NCBI GenBank assembly: GCA_946887075.1
Contig: CAMPKA010000002.1
Location: 231,659 to 295,658, forward strand
Reading direction: 5' to 3'
Length of the DNA stretch: 64,000 nucleotides
Source of the DNA: an uncultured Salinimicrobium sp.
GTDB lineage: Bacteria > Bacteroidota > Bacteroidia > Flavobacteriales > Flavobacteriaceae
Shown: positions 1 to 8,784 of the stretch, one piece after another
Numbering within the stretch: position 1 is the first letter of the stretch
Layout of the letters: each line of letters opens with the position of its first letter
Position numbers and translations under genes: made by a program
Notes under the pieces: model-generated
Databases searched by the model: none
Seen by the model: the letters and a program-made list of their open reading frames with translations, nothing else
Told to the model about the DNA's origin: nothing

Positions 1-393
1 TGGCATCTTTATTTGGACCAGACAAATCTTTATGCCACTGCACTCTATAACGGCTATGACAGGCTTATGGAGAGATGGCAGCAGCCAGGGGACATCACCA
101 GGGTGACCAAGCCGATGGACGAGTATGAACCCTGGGAAATCAGTTCCAAATTCCTGTTCGAAGGAGATTACTTCAGGTTGAGAAATGTCAGCCTGGGTTA
201 TGATTTCAACAGCGGAATTACAGACGCCATCGGGATCAGTTCTGGTCGTGTGTTCGTGCGGGGGAGCAATCTGTTTACCTGGGTCAAGGATGACAATTTA
301 TTGCACGATCCTGAGGTAGATGCAGATGGCTGGACGGATATTACCACGCCTCCGGTCCAGTCAGTGGTGTTAGGTGTTAATTTTAAACTATAA
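1..393 (+). CDS. SusC-family TonB-dependent outer-membrane receptor, C-terminal end (partial)
   Basis: The open frame runs in from the left edge of the window, so only about the last 130 residues are present. The protein ends in alternating aromatic beta-strand segments (LRNVSLGYDF, then VQSVVLGVNFKL), as expected for the last strands of a SusC/RagA beta-barrel. SusC forms the channel that imports large oligosaccharides together with the SusD lid. The next gene is a SusD protein starting 5 bases later, which fixes the identity. The substrate cannot be inferred from this fragment. Confidence 0.9.
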   Translation, partial: WHLYLDQTNLYATALYNGYDRLMERWQQPGDITRVTKPMDEYEPWEISSKFLFEGDYFRLRNVSLGYDFNSGITDAIGISSGRVFVRGSNLFTWVKDDNLLHDPEVDADGWTDITTPPVQSVVLGVNFKL

Positions 394-398
394 GCATT

Positions 399-1766
399 AT
401 GAAAAGACATTTGAATAAAATTTATCATACGGTTTTGATTGGAGGCTTGATCTTGATATCGGCTTGTACCACCCAGGAGCTCGACCCGATTTTGGCCCAG
501 TCAAAACGATCTGAAAATGCCCTGGAGACCGTAGGGGACATGGAGGGTCTTTTGAAGGGAGCCTATGACGAATTCGGGGATTCCGAATATTATGGAAGGG
601 ACTACCTGGTGACCAATGAGGTACGCACTCCCAATGTTTTCGCCAACGGCTCCTCCGGACGTTTTACAACCGAGGCGGCCTTCGCTCAATTGCCGAGCGA
701 TGTATATATCTGGGACAACGCGTATGAGATCATTGCGATTGCCAATATCCTGATCAATGCGGACATATCCACCTTAGAAGGAGATCAGGAATATGCAAAG
801 CATATCCAGGGCCAGGCTTATGCAATCCGGGCACTGGCGCATTTTGATCTTCTAAAGACATACGGTCAGCAATATGTTGGAGGGGAATTGGGAATCCCGT
901 ATATCACGGAATTCAAGGGAGGTAACAACTTTCCTGAAAGGGGTACAGTGGATTCCAACGTCCAGAATATCATCAGTGATCTTCAATCCGCCTTTGAACT
1001 GATGAGCGCTGATTTCTTCGATCCTTCGAAGGAATTCATATTGAAGTATACGGCAAAGGCTCTGGAATCCAGAGTGGCTGTTCAATTCGAAATGTGGGAA
1101 GTGGCCCGGGATGCTGCAAAGGCTGTAATAGATTCTGATCTGTACGCCATAGTTCCAGCATCAGATTACGTCGCTTCTTTCCTCGATGATGGGGGCGTCA
1201 ATTCGATCTTTGAGATCGCCCAGAGCACGACCGACTATCCGGGATCCGACAGGATTGACTTTATTTACCGGGGAGATACCTATGGGGACATAGAGGTCAT
1301 TCCCGCAGTTCTGGACATCTACGGAGAAGGGGATGTCAGACTTGACATCTTTGGATACGAAGGGGAAATGTTGAGGAACATGGGCAAATTTCCCACAATT
1401 GGGGCGAACATTATAGTCATCCGGTATGAGGAAGTCGTCCTGAACTATGCGCTGGCTCTCTTCCATCTGGGAGAAACAGATGAGGCTTTGACGTGGTTAA
1501 ACAAGATTCCGGAGAACAGGAATGCCGAACCCTATACCGAGGTAACAGAAGAAAACCTGCTGTTGGAGAGAAGAAAGGAATTCATATTTGAAGGTTTGTA
1601 TTACTGGGATCTGTTGAGAGAGGGCATGGACATTGAAAAAGTATCCCCACTTCAGAACATCGATGAAACCATTCCATTCGGAGATTACCGCTTGGCATAT
1701 CCAATTCCGCTCAATGAAATCGATGCAAACTCCAATGTCGAGCAGAATAGGGGCTACGGACAATAA
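399..1766 (+). CDS. RagB/SusD family nutrient-uptake outer-membrane lipoprotein
   Basis: Surface glycan-binding partner of the SusC channel. The 455-residue protein starts with a lipoprotein signal ending in ISAC (Cys near residue 23). It has SusD hallmarks: an N-terminal helical TPR-like part with IRALAHFDLLKTYG near residue 145, and the conserved C-terminal ERRKEFIFEGLYYWDLLR near residue 390 followed by YPIPLNEID close to the end. It is short for the family (usually 480-600 aa), so the carbohydrate-binding loops may be reduced. It follows the susC gene by 5 bases and is followed by a strong terminator, so it ends its operon. Confidence 0.93.
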   Translation: MKRHLNKIYHTVLIGGLILISACTTQELDPILAQSKRSENALETVGDMEGLLKGAYDEFGDSEYYGRDYLVTNEVRTPNVFANGSSGRFTTEAAFAQLPSDVYIWDNAYEIIAIANILINADISTLEGDQEYAKHIQGQAYAIRALAHFDLLKTYGQQYVGGELGIPYITEFKGGNNFPERGTVDSNVQNIISDLQSAFELMSADFFDPSKEFILKYTAKALESRVAVQFEMWEVARDAAKAVIDSDLYAIVPASDYVASFLDDGGVNSIFEIAQSTTDYPGSDRIDFIYRGDTYGDIEVIPAVLDIYGEGDVRLDIFGYEGEMLRNMGKFPTIGANIIVIRYEEVVLNYALALFHLGETDEALTWLNKIPENRNAEPYTEVTEENLLLERRKEFIFEGLYYWDLLREGMDIEKVSPLQNIDETIPFGDYRLAYPIPLNEIDANSNVEQNRGYGQ

Positions 1767-1821
1767 CATCTATTCTGGGTCCCTTTGATCCGGAAGAAGA
1801 TGGTGGTGTTAGGTTTATTGT

Positions 1822-1853
1822 GATAAAGAGGTCCCTGGACCTCTTTATCTTTT
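1822..1853 (+). terminator. Rho-independent terminator of the susCD operon
   Basis: A 13-base arm (1822-1834) is perfectly complementary to 1837-1849, with only CT between the arms, followed by TTTT at 1850-1853. It lies 55 bases after the susD stop. Confidence 0.85.
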
Positions 1854-2019
1854 CTGGGTTTCTATGGAATTGTTGGTATGTTGCCTGACATCATTTTTAG
1901 TCGCTTCCACAGTTCAAAAGGCAGGATATAGATCAATTATCAGGACCTTCACATCTTTATGCCCTATAGGAGTCACAAATATCTTCGGATTTCGTCTTTA
2001 ATTATAGGATAATCAAGAA

Positions 2020-2937
2020 ATGGATCTGATCAGAACTACCGGGCTCACTTTTTCGTACAATCGAAAGAAGAGGGACATCAAAAATCTCAATCTGAAAGTG
2101 CCAAAGGGGAGCATTTATGGTTTCCTGGGAAGAAATGGATCGGGGAAAACCACAACGATCCGGTTGTTGCTGGGTCTGCTTTCTCCAGATGATGGTGAGG
2201 TGATGATTCTGGGGCGCTCCATCAGGAAACACAGAATTTCATGCCTTTCCCGGATGGGAGCTCTCATTGAGAATCCTTCCCTTTATGAACATCTTTCGGG
2301 AAAGGAAAATCTCAGCATTCTTGCCTCGTGCTATAAAAACGTCAAACCGGAAAGAATTCAGGAAGTACTGAGGTTGGTCGATTTGGAAGTATTCGGTCGA
2401 AAAAAGGTAAGGGATTATTCCCTGGGAATGAAACAGAGGTTGGGCCTTGCCTGCTGTCTGCTTCACCAGCCGGAATTGCTTATTCTCGATGAGCCGACCA
2501 ATGGTCTCGATCCCCAGGGAATCCTTGGGATCAGAAGATTGTTGAAGGATTTGAATGAAAAAGAAGGGATTACCGTTCTGGTTTCAAGTCATCTTCTGTC
2601 GGAAGTGGAGAAACTTTGCACCCACTACGGGATTATCCGGGACGGGGAAATGGTCTATCAGGGTGCCGCTGAAGATTTTCTGAATTCGAGAGACCGAAAA
2701 ATTGAGATCGAACTGGAGACGAATGATTTAAAGAAAACCAACATGATTGTTCAGGATCTGACGCTTCGGACGCCGATATTTATAAACAATCATTTGCTGG
2801 TTTCCCTGAAAGAGAAAAACGAAATCCCTTCCCTGATCGACGCGTTGAGAAGCAACGATATCGACATCTTTGAACTCAAAATCAAGAATGATCTGGAGAA
2901 ATTTTTTCTTGACCAGACCCAAAATCTCTATGAATGA
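2020..2937 (+). CDS. ABC transporter ATP-binding protein (ABC-2 / BcrA-like)
   Basis: Cytoplasmic ATPase of an ABC-2 type exporter. A Walker A motif GRNGSGKTTT lies at residues 37-46 (Lys43). It is followed by the Q-loop region, the signature YSLGMKQRLG near residue 130, Walker B LLILDEPTNGLD and the switch His in SSHLL. The C-terminal ~85 residues after the ATPase core resemble the regulatory tail of bacitracin/lantibiotic-type exporters. The stop overlaps the permease start by 4 bases (ATGA). The substrate is unknown; the family exports peptides, lipids or antibiotics. Confidence 0.93.
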   Translation: MDLIRTTGLTFSYNRKKRDIKNLNLKVPKGSIYGFLGRNGSGKTTTIRLLLGLLSPDDGEVMILGRSIRKHRISCLSRMGALIENPSLYEHLSGKENLSILASCYKNVKPERIQEVLRLVDLEVFGRKKVRDYSLGMKQRLGLACCLLHQPELLILDEPTNGLDPQGILGIRRLLKDLNEKEGITVLVSSHLLSEVEKLCTHYGIIRDGEMVYQGAAEDFLNSRDRKIEIELETNDLKKTNMIVQDLTLRTPIFINNHLLVSLKEKNEIPSLIDALRSNDIDIFELKIKNDLEKFFLDQTQNLYE

Positions 2938-3701
2938 CCTTTCTTGGCTGCGTTCTGATTGAAATCAGAAAAACAAAGAGGACGTTTGCGCTTTGGCTGA
3001 CGCTTTTGAGTGCAACCTTTATTCCTACGATCTATTTTCTATTCTACCTGTTTAAGTCCACCCAACCGATCAGTGAAGGAGGTGCCAATCCCTGGGACAA
3101 ATTCTTCGGGTTACATTTGATGGCAGCAGGGCCTTTGCTTATTCCCTTGTTCGTAGTCCTATTGACCAGCCTTGTGTTGCAGATTGAACACCGTGCAAAC
3201 GGAATCAAAAAACTTTACACCCTTCCTGTCCCAAGGTGGTATCATTACTGCTCCAAACTCTTGGTGGTTTGTATGATGCTTTTTCTGGCCTACTTCATAT
3301 TCGGGATCACGATCCTGGGAAGCGGAGCCATACTGGGACAGCTGAAACCCATTCTTGCACTCGACCTTTATGAGCCGGAGTACCTGCTTTTTGCCCGGAC
3401 TCTTTTCAAATCCTATATAGCGGTCTTGGCGATCGTTGGCCTGCAGTTCTGGCTGAGTTTTAGAGTCCGGAATTTCGTAATTCCGATTGGGATAGGCCTC
3501 GTGATGGTAGTTGCCGCCCTGTTGGTTCACAAGGCCGAAGAGGCGCTTTATTTTCCTTATGCATACAATCTTTTAAATCTGTTTCAGGCTGACGCCATAC
3601 AAGCAACATGGATGACGAAAGCTTCTCTACTAAGCCTTCTTGTTTTTGTTATAACAACGGTTGGAGGGTCTCTGGAAACTTCAAGGATGGATATCAAGTG
3701 A
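2934..3701 (+). CDS. ABC-2 type transporter permease
   Basis: Membrane partner of the preceding ATPase. The 255 residues contain about six hydrophobic segments, with IEIRKTKRTFALWLTLLSA at the N terminus, as in lantibiotic-immunity/ABC-2 permeases where a basic cytoplasmic start precedes the first membrane helix. Translation is coupled through the 4-base overlap. No accessory protein or two-component system lies alongside, so the exported compound is unknown. Confidence 0.88.
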   Translation: MTFLGCVLIEIRKTKRTFALWLTLLSATFIPTIYFLFYLFKSTQPISEGGANPWDKFFGLHLMAAGPLLIPLFVVLLTSLVLQIEHRANGIKKLYTLPVPRWYHYCSKLLVVCMMLFLAYFIFGITILGSGAILGQLKPILALDLYEPEYLLFARTLFKSYIAVLAIVGLQFWLSFRVRNFVIPIGIGLVMVVAALLVHKAEEALYFPYAYNLLNLFQADAIQATWMTKASLLSLLVFVITTVGGSLETSRMDIK

Positions 3702-3847
3702 AACGTCAGAAGGGAAATCCGTTCTCCTAACTTGTTTTTATTGCAACTTTATGGTCGTTCATGCAGATTTAGTGGTAAACTGCATCTACAACATAAAACC
3801 GAGTCAGGATTATAATATATTAGTCTTACCCAATCAAACGGTAACAT

Positions 3848-4309
3848 ATGAAAAGAATCTTATCAATCCTCCTCCTGGGTCTCCTCATGTTTTCCGGTTC
3901 CTGCAGTCGCTCGGATGACACCACGAAGAAATCCAGAACCATTACAAATCTTAATCTGATGCTCCAAAATGACGGAGCTGTGATCAACCTCTCTTTTCAA
4001 AGCAAGGAAATCTTCCAATGTCCTTCAGAACTTGTCCTTGAGCAGTTTGAGGAACACGATGATCGCGTGGTCATCCGAATAAATCCGGAAATTTATTATC
4101 CTGCGACACCTTGTTTTGCTATATACAGCCCACAACCTGCCACTACAAGTGTGCAGTTGGCTAACGAGGAATCATCAAAGGTGAAGGATCTGCTTATCCT
4201 ATTCGGACAAGAAAGGATCAACGGAAAGATAAGCCTGGGGATATCCCCGGAAATCTCTTTGGAAGATAACTGCTGTCTGACCGTTCAACTTGGTCAGCCA
4301 TCGGAATAA
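3848..4309 (+). CDS. Small predicted lipoprotein of unknown function
   Basis: A 153-residue protein with a clear lipoprotein signal, MKRILSILLLGLLMFSGSCS, with the lipidated Cys at about residue 19. The mature part has no motif I recognise; two Cys pairs (CPSEL, CFAIYS; CC near the C terminus) could form disulfides. It starts 146 bases after the permease gene and ends 12 bases before the hydrolase gene, so it may be cotranscribed with the latter. An overlapping frame beginning near 3661 has no signal and was discarded. Confidence 0.75.
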   Translation: MKRILSILLLGLLMFSGSCSRSDDTTKKSRTITNLNLMLQNDGAVINLSFQSKEIFQCPSELVLEQFEEHDDRVVIRINPEIYYPATPCFAIYSPQPATTSVQLANEESSKVKDLLILFGQERINGKISLGISPEISLEDNCCLTVQLGQPSE

Positions 4310-4321
4310 TGATTCGAGTTC

Positions 4322-5215
4322 ATGGTTCGGAAAAACCCTGAATGGCTGAATCAGGAGGATTACCCCTTCAGATCGAGATATCTTCAGATCAATGGCCATC
4401 AACTACATTACCTGGAGGAAGGGGAAGGGGAAGTCCTTTTATTTGTGCACGGCACCCCGTCGTGGAGTTTCGAATTTCGAAAGTTGATCAAATCCTTAAG
4501 AAATGATTTCAGATGTATTGCCATAGATCATATGGGCTTCGGTTTATCCGATAAGCCTCAGACTTATGATTACACGACGATTAATCATTCCCGAACCCTT
4601 ACGACCTTTATTAAAGAAAAAGGGCTCCGGAACATCAATCTATTGGTTCACGATTTTGGAGGACCCATAGGTCTGAATTTCGCGATTGAGCATCCCGAAA
4701 AAGTCTGCAGAATCGTCATTCTCAACTCGTGGCTTTGGAGTAATGAGAGTGATCCCGATTTCAGGAAGATGAGGAAGTTACTTCGGAGTCCATTGCTTCC
4801 ATTTCTTTACCGTTACCTGAATTTCTCCCCTAGATTTTTGCTTCCGAAGTCTTTCGGGAATAAAAAGATATCGAAGAAGTTGATAAGCCAGTATACCAAA
4901 CCCTTCACCAGAATCCGGGAAAGACAGGGTCCAATTGCATTCCTAAAGTCCTTACTTGATGATCAGCAATGGTTTCAAGAACTTTGGAACAAAAGAAGTA
5001 CAATTGCCGATAAACCGACGCTCTTGATCTGGGGCATGAAAGATTCTTTGCTACACCCAAGAAACCTCGAAAAATTCGAAGCGGGGTTTTCAAGGAATTA
5101 TTCGGTCAGGTTAGATTCGGTTGGCCATTTTCCACAGGAAGAAGAGCCGGAGAAGGTTTCAGAAGAAATTCGAAAGTTCTTCATTCTGCCTGATATAGCG
5201 GGTCCTGACCTTTAA
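4322..5215 (+). CDS. Alpha/beta hydrolase, haloalkane-dehalogenase-like
   Basis: A 297-residue alpha/beta-hydrolase. HGTP at residues 43-46 forms the oxyanion hole, the nucleophile is an Asp (VHDFGG, D111), the acid is probably D241 (WGMKDSL) and the base is H269 (VGHFP). An Asp nucleophile is typical of haloalkane and fluoroacetate dehalogenases rather than esterases. However, the halide-holding Trp that normally follows the nucleophile is Phe112, and the usual Asn/Gln of the HG-N-P motif is Thr45, so halide chemistry is uncertain. A diverged dehalogenase or another C-X bond hydrolase are both possible. It is convergent with the SDR gene downstream. Confidence 0.82.
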   Translation: MVRKNPEWLNQEDYPFRSRYLQINGHQLHYLEEGEGEVLLFVHGTPSWSFEFRKLIKSLRNDFRCIAIDHMGFGLSDKPQTYDYTTINHSRTLTTFIKEKGLRNINLLVHDFGGPIGLNFAIEHPEKVCRIVILNSWLWSNESDPDFRKMRKLLRSPLLPFLYRYLNFSPRFLLPKSFGNKKISKKLISQYTKPFTRIRERQGPIAFLKSLLDDQQWFQELWNKRSTIADKPTLLIWGMKDSLLHPRNLEKFEAGFSRNYSVRLDSVGHFPQEEEPEKVSEEIRKFFILPDIAGPDL

Positions 5216-5275
5216 TACAGCGGTTACATTGATTTGAAATTTAGTTCTTTAATACCAGACGGAGCAAACTGATAG

Positions 5276-5977
5276 TCAAGGCATTAATGGGCGGATCGAC
5301 ATCTCGTCAATCAGAATATTGTCGGGCGTTTCCAAAACAAAAGTAATTATATCTGCCATTTGCCTTGGTTTCAGCATCCCTTCTGAAGCCTGAATTCCGG
5401 AATCTTTAAAAAAGGTGGTTCCTATGGATCCTGGATTAATACAGCTAACTTTGATCCTTTCGCTTCTCAACTCCTTAAACAGGGCTTCACTAAATCCCTG
5501 CAGCGCAAATTTGGTCGCGCTGTAGGCCGATTTCTCTGCTCCCGATACTTTTCCCAGTATTGACCCTATGTTGATGATGTGACTGTAATCTTCAGAGCAT
5601 TTCATCAATGGAACAAGTGCGGCAGTCAAGTACATCACACCATTCAGATTGGTGTTGATCATCTGATGCCATTTTTCCGAGGGGAGCGTGTCGATTTTCC
5701 CAAAATACCCAACTCCAGCATTGTTGATGAGGATGTCAGGCAGTTTTTGTTCCGAAAATGTTTCCGCTACCCATTTTCTCACGTTTTGTTCGTCCGAAAT
5801 ATCAAGTTGTACCGGGAAAAAGCATTCGTTCCACCTTAGTTTCAACTCCTCCATTCCTGTGGAATTACGACTTAATCCATAGACTATGGCTCCTTTCTCA
5901 AGCAAAGCGGTTGCAATTGCCTTTCCCATTCCCCGACTCGCTCCGGTAATAACTGCTCTTTTAGATTTCAATTGCAT
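5276..5977 (-). CDS. Short-chain dehydrogenase/reductase (SDR)
   Basis: NAD(P)-dependent oxidoreductase of 233 residues. The Rossmann motif TGASRGMG is at residues 11-18, NNAG at 85-88, and the catalytic set is Ser139, Tyr152 and Lys156 (YSATK). No residue after the second beta-strand clearly sets the cofactor, although SRN near 36-38 favours NADP. It is the last gene of the minus-strand run PrpD - ComA-like - CMD - SDR, 27 bases after the CMD gene, which suggests that it oxidises or reduces an intermediate of that pathway. The substrate is unknown. Confidence 0.9.
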   Translation of the reverse strand: MQLKSKRAVITGASRGMGKAIATALLEKGAIVYGLSRNSTGMEELKLRWNECFFPVQLDISDEQNVRKWVAETFSEQKLPDILINNAGVGYFGKIDTLPSEKWHQMINTNLNGVMYLTAALVPLMKCSEDYSHIINIGSILGKVSGAEKSAYSATKFALQGFSEALFKELRSERIKVSCINPGSIGTTFFKDSGIQASEGMLKPRQMADIITFVLETPDNILIDEMSIRPLMP

Positions 5978-6004
5978 TTTTAAAATTATATTTTGAGGAT
6001 TTCA

Positions 6005-6343
6005 TTATTGTTCACGGTCAATCTCTTCCAAAGCTAGTGCAGCATGGGCATAAGCACCCCCGGCTCTCATTTCTGAGGCTACCCAAATGGCCTCCATGAT
6101 CTCATGAGCTGTTGCACCCTTCTGTAGTGCTATCCTGGTATGACCTTTTATGCAGTAAGGACATTGGGTTATGTGAGCGGAAGCAACAGCAATTAGTTGT
6201 TTGGTCTTCTCATCCAGTGCTCCCGCTTTGAAGACTTCCTTGCTGAATTCCCTGAAAGCAGCCGTAATTTCCGGTGCCAGATCTGCTCTTTTTCTGGACA
6301 TTTCAGGGGTGGCAGGTGGATATAATCGATCCTTGTTCATCAT
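6005..6343 (-). CDS. Carboxymuconolactone decarboxylase / AhpD-like family protein
   Basis: A 112-residue all-helical protein with the family motif CPYCIKGHT (Cys-x2-Cys-x3-His) near residues 60-68. That motif gives AhpD-type proteins peroxidase or disulfide-relay activity, while true carboxymuconolactone decarboxylases lack the Cys pair. Two adjacent ATG codons begin the gene. It sits between the ComA-like and SDR genes in the minus-strand operon. A redox role (alkylhydroperoxidase type) is more likely than decarboxylation, but the substrate is unknown. Confidence 0.88.
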   Translation of the reverse strand: MMNKDRLYPPATPEMSRKRADLAPEITAAFREFSKEVFKAGALDEKTKQLIAVASAHITQCPYCIKGHTRIALQKGATAHEIMEAIWVASEMRAGGAYAHAALALEEIDREQ

Positions 6344-6415
6344 TTTATTTTAAGGGGAAATGGCGGCATCTGAAATCAACGGTATCTGATCCCGTCCGGA
6401 CTTTTTCGAAAGGTA

Positions 6416-7258
6416 CTACTTGTATGTGACAATGCGACCCCAGATATCATTGGTTCCCCAGATACCTTGCCTGGTACATTCCAGCTGCACGATTTGGCTG
6501 TGATCCACGAACAGGTTCACCTCCGGACCGTAATTTTTGATATACCACTTGAAAACATTGGGATCTGCGGCCTCGAACATCACGTTTCTGAGGCCGAGTT
6601 CATTGATGAATTTTGCCGGCACATCGGTCCTCCACGGGGTTGCATTTTCTGTTACTCCTTCGGATTCCATCATGATGATATAAGCTCCGGCATCCAGAAA
6701 TCGCTTGGCAAGATTTATAGCGTAACCGACGTCCTGGGTACCCTCTGTCTCTAGCTCCCTTGCTGAGGTATCGCCGCCTGCACCGAATTGTATTCCAATT
6801 TCAGGTTTAGCCTTTAACCCGGCTTTTTGGACATCTTCAATAATCCGCAGCCAGTCATCTGAAGGAATGGAAATAAATCCTGTAGAAATTTCTATTATGT
6901 CGAACCCCATTTCCCTACACTCTTTGATGTACTTTTTTACTGCATCCTTGCCTTTGGTCAATACGTACTCAATAAAACCACCGGTAGATACCATTACGCC
7001 GTACTGATGTGCAAGATCATTGATCTCGCGGATCTTTTGAGGATTCATGAAGGTGAAGGATCCGCCAGCAAATTTAATGCTGTCGATATAATTCCCACTG
7101 GTCTCGAGTATGTCCTTAAAGTAACTGATACCAAAATTTGAGTAGTAAGCAGCCCTGATTTCTGTCATACCTGTCTCCCGAGGTTTGGAGGGGCGGTTGT
7201 TGCGCTGTAGCCATTCGAAAGCTATAGGATTAGTGGTAAATTCTTTTTTGTTATACAT
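6416..7258 (-). CDS. Phosphosulfolactate synthase (ComA)-like TIM-barrel protein
   Basis: 280 residues matching the ComA family, whose founding member adds sulfite to phosphoenolpyruvate to make phosphosulfolactate. Visible family features are KPRETGMTEIR near the N terminus, IKFAGGSF near residue 62, VSTGGFIEY near 90, DIIEISTGFI near 120, KPEIGIQFGAG near 150 and MMESEGVTE near 195. Family members outside methanogens include plant HSA32 and bacterial proteins of unknown substrate, so sulfite addition is not certain. It follows the PrpD gene by 28 bases. No ComB or ComC homologue is nearby. Confidence 0.85.
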   Translation of the reverse strand: MYNKKEFTTNPIAFEWLQRNNRPSKPRETGMTEIRAAYYSNFGISYFKDILETSGNYIDSIKFAGGSFTFMNPQKIREINDLAHQYGVMVSTGGFIEYVLTKGKDAVKKYIKECREMGFDIIEISTGFISIPSDDWLRIIEDVQKAGLKAKPEIGIQFGAGGDTSARELETEGTQDVGYAINLAKRFLDAGAYIIMMESEGVTENATPWRTDVPAKFINELGLRNVMFEAADPNVFKWYIKNYGPEVNLFVDHSQIVQLECTRQGIWGTNDIWGRIVTYK

Positions 7259-7286
7259 GATATTGGTTTTTAATTTTCTTGTTCAA

Positions 7287-8660
7287 TTACCGATTCTGGA
7301 TTCTTAAGTTTCCGAGCAGGTCTATCAAATGGGTGATTTTATGGTTTTCAAGATCGCGGACTGTGAGAATAATCTTATTGCGAAGGGTCTCATCAACGAA
7401 GTCAGACGTTAGGGTGTGAAATTTTTCGATGATGAAATCCCATGAGACGGGCCGGGAATGGAAACCTTCATAATCGTTTTTTCTGATGGTTAGATGTCGG
7501 CCATTTTTAAGATGGATTTCAATTTCTATGGGCATTTCCCCTGGAAATTTCCTGGAATAGTCGCTTTTCTCAATCACCTCCACTTTCTGAAGTAATTCCT
7601 GGATATCTTTCTTTGCAATTCTGTCGGACTGGTACTGGGCAGGCAGAAGATTTCCGTCAAGGAGCACAGCAGCCATCATATAAGGGAGGCTGTGGTCTGC
7701 CTCCTCTTTGGTCCGAATATGTTTCTTTCCCCCTTCCTCGCCACCTCCGATAATATGATATGCCACGTCAAAAGTGTGAAGAATGATCTTTTGGATTTCA
7801 TCCGGATCAATTTTATGCTGAGATCTTAAATCCTGCAGCCCTTCTAAAGTAGACTGCGAATGAATTTCAGCATTAAATTTCTTGATGATGGTATGGGTCA
7901 CCCGTTCCAGGTCTTCTTGTGCCCAGTCGATCTCAAACGGACCAGCTATACTGTCTTTGAACCCCTTGTTACCTTCTATTACTGCTTCCGGTCCGGTAAT
8001 GCCACGCATTGCCAGAAAAGCTGAATGAGTTGAGGTCCATCCGGTTGAAGGAAATGCCAGTCCCTTCCAATGAGATAGATTTCCGGTCCGGGATACCCTC
8101 AGCGCATTATAAGCCGTGGCAGCTATAGCAATGGCATTGGCTGTCTGGGCGGAATTGAGTCGCAAGGCATAGGAGGCACCTGCCGCAGATGCAAAAGCGC
8201 CCTGGACGGTATGATCGAACCCTCTGTCACGTACCGGAGCAATATCACTTAGCCTGCATTGGATCTGGTAGGCAATTGCCAGAGCAGTGAGAAAATCTTT
8301 TCCATCTCTTTGGGCATATTCGGCGGCTGCTAACACGCTTCCTATATTGTCCGAGGGATGACAGGTTTCTCCCTTAGCCAGATAGCTGTCGTTAAAGTCC
8401 AGGTACCGTATCAATGCCGAATTATAAAAGGCGGCCCTGTCCGGTGCGGTGCTGCCCCCGCCTATAAGGCTGCTCAACGGATTTCCTCCGAAATCGTCGA
8501 GTTGTTCTTTTATCAGCCTGACGGGTTCCCCATTCAATGCTCCGATCGCGCAGCCTATGGAGTCGAGAAGGCGAATCTTCAGTTCTCTTACCGCAGACCC
8601 AGATAAATCGGAAAACTTTCGGGAGCTGACAAAGTCAGCTAATTTTTGTACTTCTGTCAT
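7287..8660 (-). CDS. MmgE/PrpD family protein
   Basis: A 457-residue MmgE/PrpD-fold protein, the family of 2-methylcitrate dehydratase, cis-aconitate decarboxylase and iminodisuccinate epimerase. Typical segments are LLDSIGCAIGAL near residue 30, RYLDFNDSYLAKGETCHPSDNIGSVLAAAEYA near 85-115, and GWTSTHSAFLAMRGITGPEAVIEG near 207-230. No prpB, prpC or aconitase-like gene is present, so a role in the methylcitrate cycle is not supported. It is the first gene of the minus-strand operon; TACCTTTA read on the minus strand (8696-8703) may be its promoter -7 box. Confidence 0.9.
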   Translation of the reverse strand: MTEVQKLADFVSSRKFSDLSGSAVRELKIRLLDSIGCAIGALNGEPVRLIKEQLDDFGGNPLSSLIGGGSTAPDRAAFYNSALIRYLDFNDSYLAKGETCHPSDNIGSVLAAAEYAQRDGKDFLTALAIAYQIQCRLSDIAPVRDRGFDHTVQGAFASAAGASYALRLNSAQTANAIAIAATAYNALRVSRTGNLSHWKGLAFPSTGWTSTHSAFLAMRGITGPEAVIEGNKGFKDSIAGPFEIDWAQEDLERVTHTIIKKFNAEIHSQSTLEGLQDLRSQHKIDPDEIQKIILHTFDVAYHIIGGGEEGGKKHIRTKEEADHSLPYMMAAVLLDGNLLPAQYQSDRIAKKDIQELLQKVEVIEKSDYSRKFPGEMPIEIEIHLKNGRHLTIRKNDYEGFHSRPVSWDFIIEKFHTLTSDFVDETLRNKIILTVRDLENHKITHLIDLLGNLRIQNR

Positions 8661-8784
8661 GATTGGGAATTTTTAGTTCTACATCTGATCTGAAGTAAAG
8701 GTATTCCGACAGAGGGTTAGACGCAATGACGCAGAATCGATCCGGATCATGGCAGAAATCGATTGAAGGACAGATGTCGTCTGC

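Noticed and set aside
3661..3918. Plus-strand frame overlapping the end of the ABC permease and the lipoprotein start
   Set aside because: It has no signal or motif, and its end overlaps the well-supported lipoprotein start at 3848.
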